Shown here in pieces: positions 1 through 5,293 of a stretch of DNA of 14,273 nucleotides. The notes beneath the pieces are model-generated. The model searched no databases and was not told where the DNA came from. It saw nothing but the letters and a program-made list of their open reading frames with translations. The DNA comes from JBDKGV01 sp039798005 (lineage in GTDB: Bacteria > Fibrobacterota > Fibrobacteria > UBA5070). Location of the stretch: assembly GCA_039798005.1 (NCBI GenBank), contig JBDKGV010000082.1, positions 1-14,273 of the forward strand, in the 5' to 3' direction. Position 1 is the first letter of the stretch. Each line of letters begins with the position of its first letter. A program made the translations under genes and the position numbers.

Positions 1-609
1 GAGCATTTCGTGCTCATGACCTCCTACGGCCGCGAACTGCGCAAGTCGGCCCGTCAGGAGATCCTCCGAAAGGCGATGGAACTGCGCGACGTCCCCCGCC
101 GGCAGCTGAAGGACGAGGAACTCGCCTTCTTCCGTGACTGGTGGGTGGTGGCGGTCCGGCTCGCCGTCGAGGTCCTCGAAGGCCGTGCCGTCCCCGAGGA
201 GATCGCCGCCCGCATTGTTCCGCCCGTCAAGCCCGACGACGTGCGCGCGGCGTTGGATCTCCTGCTCTCCCTGGGCATCGCCCGGAAAGCGCAGGGGGGC
301 AAGCTCAGCATCGTCGACCAGCACCTCACCGTCGACGGCGAGAACGGACGCAGGGCCGTGGCCGACTACCAACGCAAGATCTTCGAACTGGCCTCCGAGT
401 CGGTGGACCGATTCCCTCGGGAACTGCGCGACATCTCCACCCTGTCGGTGACGGTCGACGCACCCGCCTTCGAGGACATCCGGGGAATCCTGAAGGACTG
501 CCGCCGGCGCATCCAGGCGCGGGTCGCCGATGTCGTGGAGCCCGACCGCGCCCTGCAGGTGGCGCTGTCGATCTTCCCTCTCGTGCCCGCCACGACGGAG
601 GGGAAATGA
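1..609 (+). CDS. TIGR02147/DUF4423-type putative regulator, 5'-truncated by the window edge
   Basis: The frame is open from base 1 and ends at TGA 607-609, giving 202 residues; the N-terminus, perhaps 70 residues if the protein has the usual family length, lies outside the window. The visible part has the family's general pattern: an aromatic FFRDWW segment followed by a helical stretch, a winged-helix-like region (PDDVRAALDLLLSLGIARK) ending in a beta-wing, a Y-x-x-x-I-F-E-L-A segment, the R-D-I-S-T-L-S-V-T strand and a terminal LSIFPLVP motif. The family is expanded in Fibrobacter and also occurs in Bdellovibrio. Its biochemical role is not established, though a DNA-binding regulator is the usual guess. 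The stop overlaps the next ATG (ATGA), so the two genes are probably translationally coupled and work together. Family assignment is from recall of conserved motifs. Confidence 0.8.
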   Translation, partial: EHFVLMTSYGRELRKSARQEILRKAMELRDVPRRQLKDEELAFFRDWWVVAVRLAVEVLEGRAVPEEIAARIVPPVKPDDVRAALDLLLSLGIARKAQGGKLSIVDQHLTVDGENGRRAVADYQRKIFELASESVDRFPRELRDISTLSVTVDAPAFEDIRGILKDCRRRIQARVADVVEPDRALQVALSIFPLVPATTEGK

Positions 610-1589
610 CCCCGGCCACCCGGATCGGATGGGGGCTTGCCGCCATCCTCGCGATCGCCTCCTGCAGCGCTGATCGTTCCGCGGGAGGATCGGTCGAGAC
701 CGAGAACCTCACGGCGATCGTGGTGAGCGTGGATTCCATCGCCCCGGTCTCGATGCGCGAAGGCCTGCTTCCCGTGGTGGCCACGGTGCGCCTGGACTCC
801 CGCAACTTCGACTTCGACCGGGCAGGCCCCATGGGCGAGCACCTCGTGGTCGAAAGGCTCGACGGATCCCCGCTTCCCTTCGCGATCCGACGCTGGGAGG
901 CGAAGGAAAGGTGGGCGCGCGTGCAGATCCGCGTCGAAGGCGACCTGCTGCGCAAGGGATCCCGCCTGCGCCTGCGCACCGATGCGATGCAAGCTTCGAA
1001 GTCCGACTCAACCACGGTGTGGGCCTGGATCCCCAGCGACCTGCAGACGCGATGGACCTCGGTGCTGGTCGACGATTTCGAGCACGGCGACACAAGCACT
1101 CTCCTTCCCCTCCGATCGGGGTGGTACACGAAACAGGTCGATTCCGCGAGCATCTCGGCCCCCGCCTTGGTTCCCGCCACCGGGGGACGGACAGGTACCG
1201 CGATGCGCTTCGACTACTCCGCCAAGCCGCCATCGCCCGGCTACGTCCTGCTGGGAACCACTCTCGCCTCCCGCCCCGTGAACTTCGCAAGCTTGGATTC
1301 GATCGTGTTCTGGGCCAAGGGCAGTGGTGTCCTGTCGGTCTCCCTCGACCACCAGGTCCCCGGCGGCAGCACCACCAAGGCCTGGATGCATGACGACCTC
1401 GACTCGACCTGGACGCGATGGCGCGTGCGCCCGCAGGACTTCGACCCGCCCGCAACCAGCGGCGGGGTCGTCGGCTGGGCCATCGTCCACGATTCGGTCA
1501 CCACGCTGTCGATCTTCGCCTCGGGCAGCGGCACCGTGATGCTCGACGACATCCGCTTCTACGGCATGCAAGAGGACGACTTCCGCTGA
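606..1589 (+). CDS. Lipoprotein with a C-terminal carbohydrate-binding-like beta-sandwich
   Basis: The product is 327 residues. The ATG at 606 overlaps the previous stop (ATGA) and follows GGAGG at 598-602. It gives a short signal peptide ending in the lipobox I17-A18-S19-C20, so the mature protein should be lipid-anchored. Residues about 30-145 form an unassigned beta-rich region. Residues about 153-325, from VLVDDFEHGD to VMLDDIRFYG, have the start and end signatures of galactose-binding-like domains (CBM11/CIA30 type), including a central strand with LDSIVFWAKG and a WTRWRV strand. Such domains usually bind glycans. Coupling to the TIGR02147 regulator suggests an envelope sensor or binding partner, which is inference. 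The TGA stop lies inside an intergenic repeat beginning at 1585, so the last residue or two may derive from the repeat. Confidence 0.82.
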   Translation: MTPATRIGWGLAAILAIASCSADRSAGGSVETENLTAIVVSVDSIAPVSMREGLLPVVATVRLDSRNFDFDRAGPMGEHLVVERLDGSPLPFAIRRWEAKERWARVQIRVEGDLLRKGSRLRLRTDAMQASKSDSTTVWAWIPSDLQTRWTSVLVDDFEHGDTSTLLPLRSGWYTKQVDSASISAPALVPATGGRTGTAMRFDYSAKPPSPGYVLLGTTLASRPVNFASLDSIVFWAKGSGVLSVSLDHQVPGGSTTKAWMHDDLDSTWTRWRVRPQDFDPPATSGGVVGWAIVHDSVTTLSIFASGSGTVMLDDIRFYGMQEDDFR

Positions 1590-1680
1590 CGGAACGGTTC
1601 GGGCGCCTCCCTTCGTGACCGGGCTGCCTGCCAAGCCTCGGCTTTGCCGGGGTCTTGGGCAAAGCCGGCATCCCTGGCGC
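1585..1680 (+). repeat. Three-block intergenic repeat, copy A
   Basis: This 96-bp copy has the three shared blocks. Block 1 begins GCTGACGGAACGG and ends GGGCGCCTCCC, block 2 is ACCGGGCTGCCTGCC, and block 3 is CCGGCATCCCTGGCGC. The segment between blocks 1 and 2 is very short here. Blocks 2 and 3 are bridged by a 10-bp hairpin, CGGCTTTGCC (1639-1648) with GGCAAAGCCG (1658-1667). Its first bases supply the stop codon of the lipoprotein gene. It lies just upstream of the AraC-type gene. Confidence 0.88.
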
Positions 1681-1716
1681 AAAGCGCCGCCGCACTGCCG
1701 CCCCGATGCACGGAGT

Positions 1717-1722
1717 TAACTT
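1717..1722 (+). promoter_or_regulatory. -10-like hexamer of a possible leaderless promoter (AraC-type gene)
   Basis: TAACTT lies 7 nt before the ATG at 1730; the overlapping TTAACT at 1716-1721 is an alternative register. No Shine-Dalgarno sequence precedes this ATG. The spacing is one base longer than in the four other candidate leaderless genes in the window, so support is weaker here. Confidence 0.35.
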
Positions 1723-1729
1723 GGCTGCG

Positions 1730-2830
1730 ATGGCCTCCACCTCTCCGATCTTGACCGGTCCCAGAATCCTCGGCACCTCGGGATTGCTGGCCATGGCCAC
1801 GGGAGTCCTGCTGCTGCTGTGGGGACCCGAACGCAGCGAAGATCTTCTGGCCCGCACCGTGGCCATGACGGCCACCTCCGATTCGATCGACGGTGGCCAC
1901 TCGCAATCGCGCCTGCTTCCCGCCCCCAAAGGAACATCCTGCGTCTGGAAGCTCCGCCCCGGATTCCGCTATCCTTGGGCCGGTCTTCGGTTCGATCTTG
2001 TCCGGCCCGGAGATGAACCCGTCGACCTTTCCTGGTCGCGAACCATCCGCATGCGCATGGAAGCCTCCCCCGCTTCGAACATCCGCTTGCAAGTGCTGTC
2101 CCAAGACCGCTCGCGCCAACCCGCCCGCACCACGGCCCACGCGCGGGAATTCAACGTCGCCGCCGGGCTGGACACCGCGATCAGTTGGCAGGAGTTCCGG
2201 ATTCCGGCTTGGTTCCGGGATTCCACCGACCCGGTCGGCGACCAGCGTCTGGAACTGCTTGCCCAAGCGACCGCCATCGACATCCAAAGCGCCTATATCG
2301 GACCCGGGCACGACTCGACCACCTTGCGGATCCTGATGCTGGAGGCAAGAGGCCCTTCGCCCGTCTGGAGGACTGTCGGGCTGTCTCTTGTGGTTGCCGG
2401 GGCGTTGTCGCTCGCGATCCTTTTCCTCGCCTCGATGCGCATCGCCTACCTTCGCACCAAGCGAGAACGCCTGGGAGCCCTCGTCGATGGTCGCAAGAGC
2501 GTTCAGCTCGACACGCAGCGAATCCGGTTGCGCCAAGAGGTCCAAACAGCACTCAAGGAACGCTTCGCCGATCCCGGGCTGAGCCTGGAATCCTTTTCCT
2601 CGGACCTGAAGTTGCCTCCGCGCACGGTGGCCGCCCTTCTCAAGGAAGCCACCGACCTGAACTTCAAGCCGGCCCTCAACGAGCTGCGCTTGGCCGAGGC
2701 GGCGCGACTTTTGAGCGAGACCGATGGAGCGGTCGCCGAGATCGGCTATGCGGTGGGGTTCCAGAACCACAGCCACTTCGGCCGCGCCTTTCGGGAGCGT
2801 CACGGGGTCTCCCCGTCTAAATGGCGGTAA
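1730..2830 (+). CDS. Membrane-anchored AraC-type transcriptional regulator with extracytoplasmic domain
   Basis: The product is 366 residues from ATG 1730. This start was chosen because it puts the first transmembrane segment near the N-terminus and follows a -10-like TAACTT; ATG 1706 is the alternative, and the ATG at 1655 lies inside a repeat and is unlikely. TM1 spans about residues 13-31 and TM2 about 216-238 (VGLSLVVAGALSLAILFLA). The roughly 180 residues between them look like a beta-sandwich, with WAGLRFDL, TIRMRME and SWQEFRIPAWF strands reminiscent of carbohydrate-binding folds. Residues about 268-366 are an AraC-family double helix-turn-helix, ending in the typical IGYAVGFQNHSHFGRAFRER then GVSPSKWR. 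It is predicted to sense a ligand outside the cytoplasmic membrane and act directly on DNA. The GH8 gene 167 bp downstream is the obvious candidate target; this is inference. Confidence 0.88.
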   Translation: MASTSPILTGPRILGTSGLLAMATGVLLLLWGPERSEDLLARTVAMTATSDSIDGGHSQSRLLPAPKGTSCVWKLRPGFRYPWAGLRFDLVRPGDEPVDLSWSRTIRMRMEASPASNIRLQVLSQDRSRQPARTTAHAREFNVAAGLDTAISWQEFRIPAWFRDSTDPVGDQRLELLAQATAIDIQSAYIGPGHDSTTLRILMLEARGPSPVWRTVGLSLVVAGALSLAILFLASMRIAYLRTKRERLGALVDGRKSVQLDTQRIRLRQEVQTALKERFADPGLSLESFSSDLKLPPRTVAALLKEATDLNFKPALNELRLAEAARLLSETDGAVAEIGYAVGFQNHSHFGRAFRERHGVSPSKWR

Positions 2831-2834
2831 AACG

Positions 2835-2897
2835 ACTCTGCAAAAGGTGGAAAAATGGCCACAAAACCCGATTCTGCAGATTCTGCAGAGTCTGCCT
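2835..2897 (+). promoter_or_regulatory. Iterated 9-bp motif, candidate operator of the GH8 gene
   Basis: ATTCTGCAG occurs twice in immediate tandem (2871-2879 and 2880-2888), followed by a weaker third unit, AGTCTGCCT (2889-2897, 6 of 9 matching). A further related unit, ACTCTGCAA (7 of 9), sits at 2835-2843, which is 36 bp or four periods upstream of the first perfect unit. The centre TCTGCAGA is an 8-bp palindrome. The sites lie between the AraC-type regulator and the GH8 start. AraC-family proteins commonly bind direct repeats, so this is a plausible binding region, but no consensus is known for this regulator. Confidence 0.45.
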
Positions 2898-2984
2898 GAC
2901 CTCTCCGACGAACCGGATGCACAGGTTTTCGTGATCTTCTCCCCCGACACAGCCCTCCCTCCAAGTCAGGACGAGAGGCGCTTC

Positions 2985-2990
2985 GGAGGA
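2985..2990 (+). promoter_or_regulatory. Shine-Dalgarno site of the GH8 gene
   Basis: GGAGGA lies 7 nt before ATG 2998 and fixes that start. It contrasts with the genes in this window that have no ribosome binding site and a -10-like hexamer at the start instead. Confidence 0.8.
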
Positions 2991-2997
2991 TGTCATC

Positions 2998-4482
2998 ATG
3001 AAATCGCTCGGACTCGGATCCTTTCTCTGGATGGGAGCATTCGCCGCTCTTGCCCTCCCCACCCACGCCCTGAATACGCAACCTCCCACCTTCCCCGCCG
3101 AGGGCGCGTGGACCTCGGGCAACTACCGGAACCTGTTCGTCGAACGCGGCTACACCCAGTCGGCCACGGATTCAAAGGTGAACAGCGCCTTCAACAAGCT
3201 GTTCTTCGGCGACAGCGCCAATGAAGCCATCTACCGGGTCCTGCCCGAAGACACCACGATGGCCTTCATCGAAGCCGTCGATTCCAAGGACATCCGCACC
3301 GAAGGCGTCAGCTACGGCATGACCATCGCGGTCATGATGGACCGGCGCGATGTCTTTGACAAGCTCTGGAAGTTCGCCAAGACCAAAATGCAGAACACCA
3401 AGGGCAGCGCCAAAGGCTACTTCGCCTGGCAAGTTTCCAGCACATCCCCCTACAAGGTCATGGACCCGAACCCGGCTCCGGACGGGGAGGAATACCTCGT
3501 CACTTCGCTTTTCCTGGCTTCCAAGCGTTGGGGGAACGGCACCGGCATCTTCCAATACCAGAATCAGGCGGACTCGCTCTTGACCGTGATGATCACTCCC
3601 CACGGCAGCCTCACGCCGCTGATCGACACCGTCGAAAAGAAAGTGGTCTTTTCCCCGGCCACCTCACCAACCTACACGGATCCGTCCTATCACCTGCCGG
3701 CCTTCTACCGCCTGTGGTCGGCCTTCTCGTCTCATCACAACGCGCTCTGGCGTGAAATGGCCGACACCAGCTACGCCTTCCTCGCCCGTACCGCCCATCC
3801 CACGACCGGTCTGGCACCTGAGTATGCGGCCTTCGACGGCACGGCCCAGGAAACGGACTTCAACGCCAATTCGGCCTTCTTCGCGGGAGACGCCCACCGT
3901 GTCGGCATGAACATCGGTGTCGACTGGTCCTGGTTCAAAGGCAGCGCCAATGACACGGCCCTGAACATGCGGATGCTGAAATTCTTCGCCTCCCAGACCC
4001 CGAACTACTACTCCGTCTACACCTTGAGCGGAACGGCCCAAGTCACCTACCTCTCGCAAAGCCTCATCGCCGCCAACGGCGTGGCCTTCCTCGCGTCCAA
4101 CCGCGCCTCGGACTGGACCTTCGTGGACCGGCTTTGGAGCACCCCGATCAGCACCGGGGAATGGCGCTACTACAACGGCCTGGTCCAGATGCTTTCCCTC
4201 CTGCACGCCTCCGGAAAGTTCAAGGCCTACGGAAGCCCCGGCACCCCGACCAGCCCGGCCTCGATCCAGCCGCAGGCGACCCGATCGTTGCACCTGCGCC
4301 AGAGCGGTCGCGACATCCTCGTTCCCGCGTCGGAGAACGCAAGCCTGCTGTCCTTGGAAGGTCGTCGCGTCCTGAACGCCTCGACAACCAACGCAGGCAC
4401 CACGACGCTGCGCGCCCCGCAAGCCGGCATCTGGATCGTGCGCGGACACGACGGAGCCAGCGCGAAGATCACCGTACCCTGA
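2998..4482 (+). CDS. Secreted GH8 reducing-end exo-oligoxylanase-type enzyme
   Basis: The product is 494 residues with a signal peptide (about 1-24, ending THA). The body matches GH8 enzymes of the Rex type, which remove xylose from the reducing end of xylo-oligosaccharides. Motifs in order: TEGVSYGM with E102 as likely general acid, GYFAW, APDGEEY with D162, TDPSYHLPAFYRLW, HPTTGLAPEYAAFDG, and GDAHRVGMNIGVDWSWF with D298 as likely general base. The E102-D298 spacing (196 residues) is close to that remembered for Bacillus halodurans Rex. At position 300 a His stands where I recall Trp in the D-A-W-R motif. Residues about 424-494 form a separate beta-rich tail (LSLEGRRVLNAS, APQAGIWIVRG) resembling a type IX secretion sorting domain. 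A Shine-Dalgarno sequence and possible operator repeats lie upstream, and a terminator lies downstream. The GH8 family is secure; Rex specificity is likely but not proven. Confidence 0.92.
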   Translation: MKSLGLGSFLWMGAFAALALPTHALNTQPPTFPAEGAWTSGNYRNLFVERGYTQSATDSKVNSAFNKLFFGDSANEAIYRVLPEDTTMAFIEAVDSKDIRTEGVSYGMTIAVMMDRRDVFDKLWKFAKTKMQNTKGSAKGYFAWQVSSTSPYKVMDPNPAPDGEEYLVTSLFLASKRWGNGTGIFQYQNQADSLLTVMITPHGSLTPLIDTVEKKVVFSPATSPTYTDPSYHLPAFYRLWSAFSSHHNALWREMADTSYAFLARTAHPTTGLAPEYAAFDGTAQETDFNANSAFFAGDAHRVGMNIGVDWSWFKGSANDTALNMRMLKFFASQTPNYYSVYTLSGTAQVTYLSQSLIAANGVAFLASNRASDWTFVDRLWSTPISTGEWRYYNGLVQMLSLLHASGKFKAYGSPGTPTSPASIQPQATRSLHLRQSGRDILVPASENASLLSLEGRRVLNASTTNAGTTTLRAPQAGIWIVRGHDGASAKITVP

Positions 4483-4500
4483 AGGGTTGACGAAAAGCAA

Positions 4501-4540
4501 GGGCGGAATCGTCGCAGAATGTCGATCCGCCCCTTCTCTT
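4501..4540 (+). terminator. Probable rho-independent terminator after the GH8 gene
   Basis: GGGCGGA (4501-4507) pairs perfectly with TCCGCCC (4526-4532). The stem extends inward by TCG/CGA past one bulged A. A pyrimidine-rich tract, CTTCTCTT, follows on the + strand. The site starts 18 nt after the GH8 stop. The short A-rich run before the stem might give weak termination for the convergent gene as well. Confidence 0.62.
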
Positions 4541-4542
4541 GT

Positions 4543-4641
4543 GCTGACGGAACGGTTCGGGCGCCTCCCGCCCCGCTTCGCACGGCGGGACCGGGCTGCC
4601 TGCCGGGCCAAGGTCCCGGGCAAAGCCGGCATCCCTGGCGC
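4543..4641 (+). repeat. Three-block intergenic repeat, copy B
   Basis: This 99-bp copy lies between the convergent GH8 and chitobiase-like genes. It shares with copy A the left end GCTGACGGAACGG, GGGCGCCTCCC, the central ACCGGGCTGCCTGCC and the right end CCGGCATCCCTGGCGC. The first variable segment forms a CCCGCC/GGCGGG hairpin absent from copy A; the second variable segment also differs. Confidence 0.88.
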
Positions 4642-4667
4642 TCCGAAGCACAACAATCCATGAAAAC

Positions 4668-5063
4668 CTATGGGTTCTTGATGCCGTAGGCCCCAATCGA
4701 GAGCGGACTTTCCTTCCCTTGGTGGAAGGCCTTGGCGTGGATCGCCCCGCTGGTTGAGACCAGCAACGTGTCGGAGTACAGCATCGAGGCGGCGGTGGGA
4801 ACGGTGCCGTCGCGGGTGTAGCGAATCTGGGAACCCGGCACATCGCAGGTGATCACGACCTTCTGCGGGCCGTCGTAGGTGCCGGTGCCGGGAGTCAGAA
4901 CCGGAGCTGGGAGATCGTACTCGGCGACCGAGCCGCAACCGGCCGCGCCACCGCAGATCGTCCCCGAGCCGTTCTTGGAGCCGTCGTCGCAGGACGCGAG
5001 AAGGGCACACGCCACGAGGGCGAGGAAGGCGGAGGGACGCAAGGAAAAGGTCGGGCGAGGCAT
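4668..5063 (-). CDS. Small lipoprotein with a chitobiase/beta-hexosaminidase C-terminal-like domain
   Basis: The product is 131 residues from the ATG at 5063-5061. The open frame continues upstream, but that extension runs into a repeat. The chosen start gives a signal peptide with lipobox L22-A23-S24-C25, followed by D26-D27. Asp at +2 retains lipoproteins in the inner membrane in Escherichia coli; whether this holds here is unknown. After a Gly/Ser/Cys-rich linker, residues about 50-128 match the CHB_HEX_C/Fn3-associated domain: PGTGTYDGPQKVVITC, IRYTRDGTVPT, a S-x-L-Y-S strand, then HAKAF and a final YGI. In larger enzymes this domain accompanies glycosidase modules; alone it has no known catalytic role. 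A glycan-adhesion or structural function is inference. A TACCTT hexamer 6 nt before ATG suggests leaderless transcription. Confidence 0.85.
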   Translation of the reverse strand: MPRPTFSLRPSAFLALVACALLASCDDGSKNGSGTICGGAAGCGSVAEYDLPAPVLTPGTGTYDGPQKVVITCDVPGSQIRYTRDGTVPTAASMLYSDTLLVSTSGAIHAKAFHQGKESPLSIGAYGIKNP

Positions 5064-5069
5064 CGGCCA

Positions 5070-5075
5070 AAGGTA
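5070..5075 (-). promoter_or_regulatory. -10-like hexamer, probable leaderless promoter (chitobiase-like lipoprotein gene)
   Basis: On the minus strand TACCTT is followed by six bases and the ATG at 5063. With normal -10 spacing the transcript would begin at the A of ATG. The context TACCTTTG also matches the TAnnTTTG -7 element described for Bacteroidota. No Shine-Dalgarno sequence is visible. Confidence 0.5.
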
Positions 5076-5108
5076 ACCATCGCACGGCCATGACAGTTCC
5101 TGACAAAT

Positions 5109-5227
5109 GCGCCAGCCATGCGCAGGGCCATGGCCCGCACTCCCGGTGCGGACCGAGCCGGACAGGCGAGCCCGGAGCACGGCGGCCCCGCTCCCGCATG
5201 GAGAGCGGGGAGGCGCCCCCGAATCCG
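5109..5227 (-). repeat. Three-block intergenic repeat, diverged copy C (inverted)
   Basis: Read on the minus strand, this 119-bp segment keeps the same order: a CGGATTCGGGGGCGCCTCCCC left end, a hairpin, a CCGGGCTCGCCTG middle and a GCATGGCTGGCGC right end. Each block has a few substitutions or indels relative to copies A and B. The stems are its own: CCCCGCTC (5186-5193) with GAGCGGGG (5203-5210), CCGCAC (5135-5140) with GTGCGG (5146-5151), and the palindrome GGGCCATGGCCC (5125-5136). It fills the divergent gap between the chitobiase-like and VWA genes. Confidence 0.68.
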
Positions 5228-5252
5228 CCCGCGCACCGCGGTTTCCAGACCT

Positions 5253-5258
5253 TATCTT
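5253..5258 (+). promoter_or_regulatory. Candidate -10 element of the VWA gene
   Basis: TATCTT lies in an AT-richer patch 35 nt before ATG 5294. It would leave a leader of roughly 30 nt carrying the Shine-Dalgarno sequence. No convincing -35 was seen. Confidence 0.3.
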
Positions 5259-5283
5259 CTTGCATCGCCCAACCGCCCACCGT

Positions 5284-5287
5284 GGAG
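5284..5287 (+). promoter_or_regulatory. Shine-Dalgarno site of the VWA gene
   Basis: GGAG, within TGGAGA, lies 6 nt before ATG 5294. It decides this start over the in-frame ATG at 5090, which would translate through the inverted repeat copy. Confidence 0.65.
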
Positions 5288-5293
5288 ACCTCG

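Noticed and set aside
1559..2950. A 463-codon open frame on the - strand opposite the AraC-type gene
   Set aside because: The + strand encodes a clear AraC helix-turn-helix; the antisense frame has no domain and includes repeat A and the operator-like sites.
5090..5293. N-terminal extension of the VWA protein from ATG 5090
   Set aside because: It translates the inverted repeat copy, and ATG 5294 has a Shine-Dalgarno sequence and begins a typical signal peptide.
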